Positions 27,522-36,375 of a stretch of 64,000 nucleotides of DNA are shown one piece after another. A model generated the notes under the pieces. It saw only the letters and a list, made by a program, of their open reading frames with translations. It made no database searches and had not been told where the DNA came from. This DNA is from Paucibacter sp. B2R-40 (GTDB lineage Bacteria > Pseudomonadota > Gammaproteobacteria > Burkholderiales > Burkholderiaceae_C): positions 248,243 to 312,242 of the forward strand of contig NZ_JAJIRP010000006.1 of assembly GCF_025717555.1 (NCBI RefSeq). Reading direction: 5' to 3'. How positions within the stretch are numbered: the first letter of the stretch is position 1; each line of letters begins with the position of its first letter. The position numbers were made by a program, and so were the translations under genes.

Positions 27522-29112
27522 GCTTGGCAGGATACTGACAAGCAGCATGCCGGCAAGCATCAATTCAGGAACGATAGGTGGGCGCGGCTGGCCGCAGCGC
27601 TTTGTCGCCTTTTTGTTCGACAGCCTGCAGGGCCGCTTTGTGCTGGCCATGTTGGGCGGCCTGGTGCTGGTGCAGCTCTTGATCAATCTGCTCTGGTACA
27701 AGCAACTGGAGCAACGCACCACCCGCCAGACCGAACTGGCCGCCCACCATGTCGCCAGCGGCGCCCTGGGCGCGTTGCGGGCCTTGCGAGAGCTGCCCGC
27801 CACCTACCGGCCGCTCTTGATCGAGCAGCTGCGCACCATGGGCGGTACGCGCTTTCTGGTCTTCTTCAATAACGCCGAGGTTGCGGTGCAACCGCTGCCC
27901 GACCAGGCCTTGGCGCGCCTGCTGGAGGGCCGCGTGCGGCAGGAGCTGCTGGGCCAATTGGCGCCGGGCTCGCGGCTGCGCGTCACGTTGGCCTCGCCTG
28001 TGGGCTTGAAGGTCTCGCCCAGCGGCGCCTTGTTGGCCGATTTGCCCGACAGCTGGGTCGACCCCTCGCTCTTGGATGCCGAGCGCCCCGCCCCGTTCCT
28101 GGTGATTCAAGCGGAGACCGAGCCGGGCCAATGGCTGTACCTGAGCAGCGCCATGCCTGACCCCTACTTTCTGGAGCAGCTGGAGTTTTTCACCTGGCAG
28201 CGGATAGTGCCGCAACTACTCACGCTGGGCCTGGCCTTGCTGATGACCTTGATCACCGCCCGCGCGCTGACCAGCCCCTTGCGCGGCTTGAGCCGCGCGG
28301 CAGCAAGAGTCGGACGGCGCGCCAACCCCAAACCCCTGACCGTCACCGGCACGGCCGAAGTGCGGCGCGCGATCGAAGCCTTCAATGAGATGCAAGAACG
28401 CATACGCCGCTACCTGAGTGACCGCGAGCGACTGTTCGCTTCGATCTCGCACGACCTGCGTACGCCCATTACCCGGCTGCGCTTGCGTAGCGAGTTACTT
28501 GACGACCCGGCCGTGCAAGATGAGTTCCACGAGGACCTGGACGAGCTCGACATGATGGTCAAAACGGCGCTGCAAATCGTCAAGGACACCGATATTCACG
28601 AGAACCGCGTGCCGGTACGCATCGACCTGGTGCTGCAAAAAATGGTCCGCGATGCCCGCATGGCTGGCCAGCAAATAGAACTGTCGGAGCAGCCTTTGAC
28701 CGTCTTCGGCAAGCCCTTGGCGCTCAAGCGCGCACTCGGCAACCTGATCGACAACGCCATGTTTTATGGCGCCAACGCCGGCCATACCGGGCTGCACAAG
28801 GCCGAACTGTTGATGAGCGTAGGTGCGCCCGGCAGCCCCGAGGAGGGTCTGGTCTTGCTGACTGTGCGCGACTTCGGGCCCGGCGTACCCGACAGCGCTT
28901 TGGCCAAGCTGGGCCAGCCCTATACCCGCCTGGCCCATGGCTCCAAGATGCGCGAGGAGGGCTTGGGGCTGGGCCTGTCCATCGTGCGCGACATCGTCGC
29001 CGACCATGGCGGCGCCTTGCGCTTTCGCAACCATCCCCAAGGGGGTTTCGAGGTGCGCGTGGCGCTACCCGGCCACCCGGTTCAAGCCAACATCCCAAGC
29101 AATACACCTTGA
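27511..29112 (+). CDS. Membrane sensor histidine kinase
   Basis: A 533-residue kinase with two membrane helices (about 43-62 and 235-255) around a periplasmic domain of roughly 170 residues, a HAMP region (about 256-308), the H-box SISHDLRTPITRLRLRSELL with phospho-accepting H314, and an ATPase domain with the N-box LGNLIDNAMFYG and G-boxes (DFGPGVPD, GLGLGLSIVRDI). It is the partner of the overlapping response-regulator gene. The periplasmic domain could contact the co-encoded sugar-binding protein. The stop overlaps the next gene's start by one base (TGATG). Confidence 0.95.
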   Translation: MRPELGRILTSSMPASINSGTIGGRGWPQRFVAFLFDSLQGRFVLAMLGGLVLVQLLINLLWYKQLEQRTTRQTELAAHHVASGALGALRALRELPATYRPLLIEQLRTMGGTRFLVFFNNAEVAVQPLPDQALARLLEGRVRQELLGQLAPGSRLRVTLASPVGLKVSPSGALLADLPDSWVDPSLLDAERPAPFLVIQAETEPGQWLYLSSAMPDPYFLEQLEFFTWQRIVPQLLTLGLALLMTLITARALTSPLRGLSRAAARVGRRANPKPLTVTGTAEVRRAIEAFNEMQERIRRYLSDRERLFASISHDLRTPITRLRLRSELLDDPAVQDEFHEDLDELDMMVKTALQIVKDTDIHENRVPVRIDLVLQKMVRDARMAGQQIELSEQPLTVFGKPLALKRALGNLIDNAMFYGANAGHTGLHKAELLMSVGAPGSPEEGLVLLTVRDFGPGVPDSALAKLGQPYTRLAHGSKMREEGLGLGLSIVRDIVADHGGALRFRNHPQGGFEVRVALPGHPVQANIPSNTP

Positions 29113-30635
29113 TGCAACAAGCACCCCAACATATCGTCATCATCGGCGGCGGCACCGCCGGCTGGATGGCGGCCAATCTGCTGGCCCACCAATGGCACCG
29201 GCATGGCACGCAAGTCACGTTGATCGAGTCCAGCGACATCGGCATCATCGGTGTCGGCGAAGGCTCCACGCCCTATTTGCGCCAATTCTTTCAGCGCCTC
29301 GACATCCAAGAAAGCGAGTGGATGCCGGCCTGCAACGCCAGCTACAAATGCGGCATCAGGTTTCCGGCCTGGTCGACTCAGCCCGGCTACGAGCAGTATG
29401 TGCATCCGTTCTTCAATCAGGAAGACTTGGCGATCGGCAGCGAACTCTTTACCAACGCGCGTCTGCGCCGGCGCGGCACTGCGGCCGACGCCAACCCGCA
29501 GGACTTCTTCATCGCCGCCGAACTGGCGCGCCAATGCAAAGCGCCTTTCTATTTGCCGCGCAGCGATGGCCGCCCCAGCCCGGCGACCGACTACGCCTAT
29601 CACTTCGACTCCGGCTTGCTGGGCGCTTTCCTGAAGACCCATGCGACCCAACTCGGCGTTCAGCACCAGCTCGACACCGTCGCACAGGTCAATCTGAGCC
29701 ATACCGGCGACATCGCCAACCTGCTGATGCGCAGCGGCAGCGTCGTCACCGCCGACCTTTTTGTAGACTGCAGCGGCTTCAAGGGCTTGTTGATCAACGA
29801 AGCCTTGGGGGAACCCTTCATGTCCTTCAAGGACAATCTGTTCAACGACCGCGCCATCGCCATACCCAGCAGCTTGGACGAGACGCAGGATATTGCGTCC
29901 GAGACCACCTCTACCGCGCTGCGCCACGGCTGGGTTTGGCAAATCCCGCTCAGCAGCCGCTACGGCAATGGCTATGTTTACGCCTCAGATTTTGTCAGCC
30001 CGGAACAAGCGGAAGCTGAGTTGCGGGAACATTTAGGTGCCGCCGTCCACAATCAGGAAGCGCGCCACTTGAAGATGCGGGTGGGCCGGGTCGAGCAGCA
30101 CTGGCGCAATAACTGCTTGGCCATCGGGCTGTCACAGGGCTTCATCGAGCCGCTGGAGGCTACAGCCTTGATGCTGATTCAGTTTTCGCTCGAGACCTTC
30201 ATCGAGTTGATGGAAGAGAACAACTTCAGCCGCCGCCCACAAGCGCAATTCAATCAGCACATCAACAAGATGTTCGAGGGTGTGCGCGACTATGTGGTGG
30301 GCCACTACCAACTCAACACCCGCGAGGACAGCGACTACTGGCGCGCCAACCGCGCCAACCGGCATATCTCGGACCGACTGGCCAGTATTTTGGAAGTCTG
30401 GGATCAGGGCGGAGACTTTGAGGCGGAACTGACCCGGCATGGCGACGCGCTGATGTATATCCGCCCCTCTTGGTACTGCTTATTGGCCGGCATGGGACGC
30501 TTCCCAGCGAACTTGAAGACGCCGACCCAGGCGGAGTATCAAAAGATCTGCAGCGCAGAACAAGCGCGTTCCGGCCTGGCGAAAACGGTGGCACAGTTTT
30601 ATGGTCACCGTCAGTATTTGCAGTTACTGAAATAG
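29112..30635 (+). CDS. Tryptophan-halogenase-like flavoprotein
   Basis: A 507-residue FAD-dependent protein. The FAD motif IVIIGGGTAGWMAANLLA is at the N-terminus and the halogenase signature WxWxIP is present in HGWVWQIPLSSRYGNGYVY. The GVGEGSTPYLRQFF segment, including the family's catalytic-lysine region, differs in detail. In Xanthomonas, Caulobacter and relatives such genes accompany TonB-dependent receptors and sugar transporters in carbohydrate loci, and the substrate is not tryptophan as far as known. The start overlaps the kinase stop by one base, so it is the last gene of the operon from 25483. A transporter and receptor convergent with it complete the set. Confidence 0.92.
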   Translation: MQQAPQHIVIIGGGTAGWMAANLLAHQWHRHGTQVTLIESSDIGIIGVGEGSTPYLRQFFQRLDIQESEWMPACNASYKCGIRFPAWSTQPGYEQYVHPFFNQEDLAIGSELFTNARLRRRGTAADANPQDFFIAAELARQCKAPFYLPRSDGRPSPATDYAYHFDSGLLGAFLKTHATQLGVQHQLDTVAQVNLSHTGDIANLLMRSGSVVTADLFVDCSGFKGLLINEALGEPFMSFKDNLFNDRAIAIPSSLDETQDIASETTSTALRHGWVWQIPLSSRYGNGYVYASDFVSPEQAEAELREHLGAAVHNQEARHLKMRVGRVEQHWRNNCLAIGLSQGFIEPLEATALMLIQFSLETFIELMEENNFSRRPQAQFNQHINKMFEGVRDYVVGHYQLNTREDSDYWRANRANRHISDRLASILEVWDQGGDFEAELTRHGDALMYIRPSWYCLLAGMGRFPANLKTPTQAEYQKICSAEQARSGLAKTVAQFYGHRQYLQLLK

Positions 30636-30656
30636 TTGCGGCCGTTGAGGGCCAAG

Positions 30657-30686
30657 CGACAAGGCCGCATCAAAGCGGCCTTGTCG
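30657..30686. terminator. Perfect 12-bp hairpin between convergent genes
   Basis: CGACAAGGCCGC (30657-30668) and GCGGCCTTGTCG (30675-30686) pair fully around a six-base loop. It lies in the 63-base space between the halogenase-like gene and the MFS gene, which run towards each other, so it probably terminates both. No long T-run follows. Confidence 0.7.
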
Positions 30687-30698
30687 GTCAATTGCGGA

Positions 30699-32036
30699 TT
30701 ACTTCCAACTGCGTATTTTGTGCCCCTTCAGGGCATAGAACAGAATCAACAAATAACAAGGCAGCATCACCCAATAGGCACTTTGCGAATTGCTGACATC
30801 GGCGAAGCGCCCGTACAGCATCGGCAACAAGGCGCCGCCGGCAATACCCATGATCAGCAAGGCCGAGCCGCTGGCCGTGTACTTGCCCAGACCTTCCAGC
30901 GCGAGCGGCCAAATCGAGGGCCACACCAAGGCATTGGCAAAACCCAGCAAGGCCAGGAACATCACCGTATTGGGCACCACCGGCACACCGGCCCAGCCGA
31001 GCAGCATCTGCGCCAGGCTGCTGTCGGTTGCGGAACTCAAGGCCACACCTACCGTAAAGGCAATACCGCTGACGGCCGACAGCAGCAGGGCAGCTTTTTG
31101 CGACATGAATTTCGGGATTGCGACCACGCCCAGCAAATAGCCCAGCACCATGAAGCCCATGGTGTAGGAGGTCAAGACCGCAAAATTCTGCACGCCGAGT
31201 TGGTGCCCATACAGGCCAATCGTGTCGCCGGCAATCACCTCGACGCCGACATAGGCAAACAAGGCCAGCGCACCCAAAACCAGCTGCGGAAACTGCAGTA
31301 CGCCATATTTGGTGACCGCCTCGCTTTGAGCTTCGTTCTCCTCCTTCAATTCCGGCAGGGACGAGAAGTGAATGATGAGCATAAAGACCAATAAACCGGC
31401 GGCCATCACGGCATAAGGGAATACCAAGCGCGCCGACAACTCCGAGCGCAAAGCCATTCTGCCGGCTTCATCCAAAGCAGCCAGCGCCGCATCGGAGTAT
31501 TTATCCATGCCGGAAAGAATTACCGCCGAAAACACCAGCGGCACAATAATGCCGGCACCCTTATTGAACAAACCCATGACGCTGATGCGCATAGCCGCGC
31601 TTTCGCGCGAGCCTATGCACACAATATAAGGATTGATGGCGGTTTGCATCAAGGTCATGCCGGTCGCCAAGGTAAAAAGCGCCAACAAAAACAGGCCGTA
31701 ATAACTCGACTTGGCCGCTGGAATGAACAGAATGGCGCCCACAGCCATCACGCCCAAGCCCGCCGTCATGCCGTTTTTATAACCGATGCGACTCAGTACC
31801 GCAGCCGAGGGCAAGGCCATCAAGGTATAGGCAATATAGAAAGCAAACGTCACCCATAGCGCCTGAAAATTATTCAGGTCGCAAACAATCTTCAAAAATG
31901 GAATAAGTGAGCCATTCAACCAGGTTGCAAAACCCAGGATAAAGAATAAGAGGCTGATGAACAGCATGGCGACCACCACATCCTTGGATGCCGAGGGTCC
32001 CGCCGTTTGAGTTTTTTGATGCATGACGGAGTCCAA
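30699..32036 (-). CDS. MFS sugar:H+ symporter, FucP/GluP type
   Basis: A 445-residue inner-membrane transporter with about 12 hydrophobic helices. The N-terminal FFILGFATWLNGSLIPFLK and the WLNGxLIP and FAFYIAYTLMALPSAAVLSRIGYK patterns place it in the fucose/glucose/galactose symporter family. It lies downstream of and in the same direction as a large TonB-dependent receptor, consistent with a pathway from outer-membrane uptake to inner-membrane transport of a sugar. An internal ATG (32024) is an alternative start. Confidence 0.93.
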   Translation of the reverse strand: MDSVMHQKTQTAGPSASKDVVVAMLFISLLFFILGFATWLNGSLIPFLKIVCDLNNFQALWVTFAFYIAYTLMALPSAAVLSRIGYKNGMTAGLGVMAVGAILFIPAAKSSYYGLFLLALFTLATGMTLMQTAINPYIVCIGSRESAAMRISVMGLFNKGAGIIVPLVFSAVILSGMDKYSDAALAALDEAGRMALRSELSARLVFPYAVMAAGLLVFMLIIHFSSLPELKEENEAQSEAVTKYGVLQFPQLVLGALALFAYVGVEVIAGDTIGLYGHQLGVQNFAVLTSYTMGFMVLGYLLGVVAIPKFMSQKAALLLSAVSGIAFTVGVALSSATDSSLAQMLLGWAGVPVVPNTVMFLALLGFANALVWPSIWPLALEGLGKYTASGSALLIMGIAGGALLPMLYGRFADVSNSQSAYWVMLPCYLLILFYALKGHKIRSWK

Positions 32037-32087
32037 TTTACTTTGCCTTCATCGGTATTTAAGAATTACGCGCAAGCAGGTGTCAAA

Positions 32088-32115
32088 AAAGCCTCCCTTT
32101 GGAGTGGGAGGCTTT
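32088..32115 (-). terminator. Rho-independent terminator after the receptor gene
   Basis: The arms AAAGCCTCCC (32088-32097) and GGGAGGCTTT (32106-32115) form a ten-pair stem. Read on the minus strand it is followed by a T6 run, so it is a good intrinsic terminator for the receptor gene at 32175-34838. Confidence 0.85.
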
Positions 32116-32174
32116 CTTTCTATTTCATCGTCAGTCGATCTGATTTAACTCAGATCTCATCGTGATGAGGCCGC

Positions 32175-34838
32175 TTAGAACCTGGCGCGCAGACCCACCG
32201 TATAGCGTGAACCGTTCTCGTAAATATCCAAAGGCAAACCATCGGTGGTATTGCGCTTGACCACTTCATTGGTCAAATTGACTGCCGATGCGTACAGCGT
32301 GATCTTTGGTGTGATATCCCAACCGGCTGAAGCATCCCACTGGCCATAAGCACTCGTCACTGCCTGACCGCCATCCGTCAACTCGCCATAGGACTTGTCG
32401 CGGTAGTTGTAGGAGATACGCAGGCTGATGCCGTTTTGCTCATAGAAGGCGCTGGCGTTCAGCTGATTCTTGGAGTTACCGGCCACTTTGAGAGCTGGCT
32501 TGCCATCCACCGAGCCGGCTGTCGCATCGGTGTAGGTGTAATTGATCACCGAACCGAAGCCCGTGCGACCGAAGGGCTGCTGCCACTGCAATTCAAGACC
32601 ATTGATCGTCGCACCGTTGTCCGCATTAAACGGACGCTTGACTTGCAAATTGCCTTCTTGTTTGGTTGTCGTGTAGACAAAGGTATCCAAACGCTTGGTG
32701 AATACCGTCGCCGATAAGAGCGATGCGTCTGCGAAATACCACTCGGCACCAAACTCAGCCTGATTTGCCAAGATCGGTTTCAACATGGGATTGCCTGCCG
32801 TCGCGCCATTGCCAGTTCCGTTGATTTCGGTGGTGGCGCTCAAATCGCTGTAATTCTGGCGGGCCATGGCTCGGGAGACTGCACCGCGCAAAAAGATGTC
32901 TTTGCGCAACTGATAGACGCCGTTGAAATTGGGCAGCACATTGTTGTAATTGTGGTCGACGCTGCCAATTCCGTAGCCAGGTGTTCCTGCCACGCCTTGA
33001 TAAGCCTCCGAGGTTTGCTGGGTACGGACAAAGCGAACACCAAAATCACCACGGAAATTGTCGATCAGATAATCAGCCTTGATATAGGCTGCCGTGATCT
33101 TCTCCGTAATTTTGTAGTACTCCGGTGTGTACTGCTTATAAACAAAGCCCTTGGCGTACATGTCAAAGACTTTTTGTACCTTGCTGTCATCGACCCACGC
33201 ATATTGGGTGAGCGATCCGGCCGTCGCCGCAGCCTGACTCAACATTGGCGATGGGCCCGAAGAGATATCTGCCAAGCTTATCGGCACCCAAGTGGCCTTG
33301 GTCGTGTCAAAAGTACCAATCGTGCGATTGTTCTTCACTTCAGCATCGCGGAATTTGATACCTGCCTTGATGTCGCTGATGAAGGAGCCGTTGATGTCAT
33401 AGGTCAAATCGGCTTGAGCATAATTTTCCTTGCTCTCCATCTTGCGAACCCAGTCACGCGGCGAAGGACCACTCATGGGGCTTGCCAAAGCCAGCGTCAT
33501 TGCCTTGGGATCAAGGGGATTCAGACCGAGGTACTTCCACTCGAATTGGTCTTTGGCCAGATTGAGCACGGCCTGACCTTGCCCAGCTGCATTGAGGAAT
33601 GGCAGGTTGCGATCATGGTCGCTGCCGCCCTCAGCCTTGGTGCTGCCCACTTGGCCGTGGATCTGCCAGCCATTGCCGGAATAGGTGCCATCGAGATCAA
33701 GCACGCTGGACCGAATAAAAGATTCACGATAGATCGGCTCAAAGGCCGCAGTTCCATTTTGAAGGGTGCCGCCCACCAAAGACTTATTACCGTCCGAAGT
33801 CGTGATGAACTTAGGATCAGTCACGTTGATTTTGCCTGTGCCGGCCAAATCGTCGGCGCCCGTACCCAGAAACAGATAGTTCTGGTTGTTGTTGTTCATC
33901 TTCATGTCTGAATTCAGGTAATTCAGAACAATATCGGCCTCGCGGACAGGTTTGAATTCCAATGTCGCGGTACCGGTCGTCCGCTCACGATCCTGGCGGA
34001 AGATCGCCGACCCACCACCCCAGGGCGCGTAAGGCGCCTTGGTGACCGCACCCTTTTGGTCCACGACGTCAACATAGCTACAACTGCACAGGAAGTTCTC
34101 CAAGCCGTCGCGGCGCAAAGTGCGCTTTTGCTCGCTCAGAGCCAACAGCACGCCGAAGGTCTTTTCTTCATTCTTCCAGTTCAACAAGCCGGCAAATTGC
34201 GGGTCGGTTTTGCCTGGCAGCTTGCTGTAGGTCGCCTCAACCGAGCCTTGCGCGGTGAACTGATCCTTGAAGCTCAAAGGCTTGCGGGTCTTGACGTTCA
34301 CCAAGCCGCCAATGCTGCCTTCATCGAGGTCAGCCATCGGGCTCTTGTAAACGTCCAGGCTGCCGATCACTTCGGAGGGCAGGATGTCGTAGTTGAAGCC
34401 ACGGCTTTGTTTGTCGTTCTTCCACCAGTAGGCCGAGGCGACCGCCTGACCATTCAACTGCGTCATGTTCAGGTTCTTGTCGGTGCCGCGCACAAAGATG
34501 TCGCGACCCTCGCCCCAGCTGCGATCGACCGAGATGCCGGGCACACGCTGCAAAGAGTCCGCGACGTTCTTGTCCGGGAACTTGCCCACGTCTTCGGCCG
34601 AGATCGAATCGATGATGGCGGAGGACTCACGCTTCTCAATAATGTTCTTGTTCAGCGTCGCGCGGATGCCGCGAATCTCAACCGTTTCCAGCTCGGCATT
34701 CTTGCCGGCCGCGGCCGTCGAGGCGGCGGCTGCTTGGGGAGCTTCGTCGGCGGCGCTGGCGTTGTGAAACGCCGCAGCGCCCAACATCAGGCTGATAAGG
34801 CTGGGCAGAAGTTTCTGCTTGAAAAGGGGCTGGGACAT
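32175..34838 (-). CDS. TonB-dependent receptor, carbohydrate-uptake type
   Basis: An 887-residue outer-membrane receptor starting at ATG 34838. The signal peptide (LLPSLISLMLGAAAFHNASAA) is followed by a TonB-box region VEIRGIRATLNKNIIEKRESSAIIDSISAEDVGKFPD, typical of the 'TonB-dependent receptor, Caulobacter type' subfamily. The plug shows RVPGISVDRSWGEGRDIFVRG and the barrel ends in TVGLRARF with terminal Phe. The company of an MFS sugar carrier, a tryptophan-halogenase-like enzyme and sugar-binding proteins supports saccharide uptake. Its promoter region is 34839-35007. Confidence 0.94.
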   Translation of the reverse strand: MSQPLFKQKLLPSLISLMLGAAAFHNASAADEAPQAAAASTAAAGKNAELETVEIRGIRATLNKNIIEKRESSAIIDSISAEDVGKFPDKNVADSLQRVPGISVDRSWGEGRDIFVRGTDKNLNMTQLNGQAVASAYWWKNDKQSRGFNYDILPSEVIGSLDVYKSPMADLDEGSIGGLVNVKTRKPLSFKDQFTAQGSVEATYSKLPGKTDPQFAGLLNWKNEEKTFGVLLALSEQKRTLRRDGLENFLCSCSYVDVVDQKGAVTKAPYAPWGGGSAIFRQDRERTTGTATLEFKPVREADIVLNYLNSDMKMNNNNQNYLFLGTGADDLAGTGKINVTDPKFITTSDGNKSLVGGTLQNGTAAFEPIYRESFIRSSVLDLDGTYSGNGWQIHGQVGSTKAEGGSDHDRNLPFLNAAGQGQAVLNLAKDQFEWKYLGLNPLDPKAMTLALASPMSGPSPRDWVRKMESKENYAQADLTYDINGSFISDIKAGIKFRDAEVKNNRTIGTFDTTKATWVPISLADISSGPSPMLSQAAATAGSLTQYAWVDDSKVQKVFDMYAKGFVYKQYTPEYYKITEKITAAYIKADYLIDNFRGDFGVRFVRTQQTSEAYQGVAGTPGYGIGSVDHNYNNVLPNFNGVYQLRKDIFLRGAVSRAMARQNYSDLSATTEINGTGNGATAGNPMLKPILANQAEFGAEWYFADASLLSATVFTKRLDTFVYTTTKQEGNLQVKRPFNADNGATINGLELQWQQPFGRTGFGSVINYTYTDATAGSVDGKPALKVAGNSKNQLNASAFYEQNGISLRISYNYRDKSYGELTDGGQAVTSAYGQWDASAGWDITPKITLYASAVNLTNEVVKRNTTDGLPLDIYENGSRYTVGLRARF

Positions 34839-35007
34839 GGTTGACTCCGTTTGAATTTGTGGACGAAGGGATTTGGGCAAATCAGTTCGAGGCCGCAATT
34901 TAGCGGCTCAAACGGGCTTTGGAGCGCGGCGTTGCGTTTTGTTGGACTTCATTGCAGCCAAGTTACAAAGCCAGCCGGCGGCGCAAGATTGGGGCCGGCC
35001 TGAGTCC

Positions 35008-35041
35008 GGGTAGACCCTGATCTCCCGGTCAGGGTCTACCC
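35008..35041. terminator. Perfect 13-bp inverted repeat after fahA
   Basis: GGGTAGACCCTGA (35008-35020) and TCAGGGTCTACCC (35029-35041) pair over 13 positions with an eight-base loop. It is 15 bases past the fahA stop on the minus strand. No T-run follows, so it is either a terminator with weak release, a transcript 3' stabiliser, or an operator of the receptor gene to its left. Confidence 0.6.
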
Positions 35042-35055
35042 TCATTCTGGCAAAT

Positions 35056-36375
35056 TCAGAGCTGCGGCGCCGGCACGATGGTGGCCGAACATTCGCCAAA
35101 GCCGATGCGGCGTGCGCCTTCTTTCAGCGCATAGGCGCGCAGACTGATGCAATCGCCGTCAGCCAGGAAGCTGCGCGTCTCGCCATTGGGTAGCGTCAGG
35201 CTTTGTTTGCCGCCCAGCGACAATTCCAACATCGAGCCGCCCTCATTGGCCTCGGGGCCAGATTGAGTCCCGGTACCCAACAAGTCGCCTGGTTGCAAAT
35301 TGCAGCCATTGCTGGCGTGGTGCGTCAGCATTTGGGCGAGCGTCCAATAGGCATGTTTGAAGTTGGAGCGCATCAGACGTGTGGCCGGCTCGCCGGCAAC
35401 TCGCATGGTCTCGGTCTGCAACCAGACCTCCAGCTCGATCTCGTAAGCACCCTCACCGCGGTTTTTGTCGGAGTCCAAATAGGGCAGCGGCTGCGGATCG
35501 CTGGCAGGGTGGGCAAAGGCACTTCGGAAGGGCTCCAACGCATCCATCGAGACGATCCAGGGCGAGATCGTGGTAGCGAAGTTCTTGGCCAGGAAGGGGC
35601 CCAGCGGCTGATATTCCCAGCCCTGCATGTCCCGCGCCGACCAATCATTCAACAGCGTGACGCCGAACATGTGGTCGTCAGCCTCGGCCATCGGGATAGG
35701 TTCGCCCAAGGCATTGCCGCCGGCCACAAACAGGCCTAGCTCCAACTCATGATCGAGCCGCTTGCAGGCCGCCCGCACCGGCGCCTCAGCGCCAGGCGGC
35801 ATCAGCTGCCCCAAAGGGCGGCGTACCGTGCTGCCGCTGACCCCAATCGAGCTGCTGCGGCCGTGATAGCCGATCGGCACCCATTTGTAGTTGGGCAATA
35901 AGGGGTTGTCTGGGCGGAACAACTTACCGACCGTGGTGGCATGGTGGATGCCGGTGTAGAAGTCGGTGTAGTCGCCGATGCGGCAAGGCACGGCCATCTG
36001 CGCTTTTGCTTGCGGCACAAGGGCGACTGTCAGTGCAGATTGCTGTTTAGAGCCCGCCAGCAATGCGTCAAACAGGGCATGACGCACCTGGCGACGCTGG
36101 GCCGCCGGCTGCGCCATGAAGCTATTGAGATCGCCGTCCGCCAGGGGCTGCAGCAGCACCTGCACGGCCGAGCTCCAGCGCCCGGCACTTGCCGCCAGAT
36201 GCAAGTCGAGAATCTGATCGCCGATAGCGATGCCGACGCGGGCGTTTTCGTTTGAGCCGGCGCGGCGGAACAGGCCGTAAGGCAGGTTCTGCAGCGGGAA
36301 GTCCGTGTCGGCCGCATTGGCGCTGGCGACCCAGCTCTGCGCGGCCGGGTTGTGGGTGTGGTCAAGCAGGCTCAT
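35056..36375 (-). CDS. fahA: Fumarylacetoacetase
   Basis: A 439-residue hydrolase splitting fumarylacetoacetate into fumarate and acetoacetate, the last step of tyrosine/homogentisate breakdown. Visible are DFYTGIHHATTVGKLFRP, GYHGRSSSIGVSG, the metal-binding ELELGLFVAGGNALGEPI, and LLNDWSARDMQGWEYQPLGPFLAKNF. ATG 36375 overlaps the hmgA stop by four bases, giving a coupled operon. The intervening isomerase (maleylacetoacetate to fumarylacetoacetate) is not present here. Confidence 0.97.
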   Translation of the reverse strand: MSLLDHTHNPAAQSWVASANAADTDFPLQNLPYGLFRRAGSNENARVGIAIGDQILDLHLAASAGRWSSAVQVLLQPLADGDLNSFMAQPAAQRRQVRHALFDALLAGSKQQSALTVALVPQAKAQMAVPCRIGDYTDFYTGIHHATTVGKLFRPDNPLLPNYKWVPIGYHGRSSSIGVSGSTVRRPLGQLMPPGAEAPVRAACKRLDHELELGLFVAGGNALGEPIPMAEADDHMFGVTLLNDWSARDMQGWEYQPLGPFLAKNFATTISPWIVSMDALEPFRSAFAHPASDPQPLPYLDSDKNRGEGAYEIELEVWLQTETMRVAGEPATRLMRSNFKHAYWTLAQMLTHHASNGCNLQPGDLLGTGTQSGPEANEGGSMLELSLGGKQSLTLPNGETRSFLADGDCISLRAYALKEGARRIGFGECSATIVPAPQL

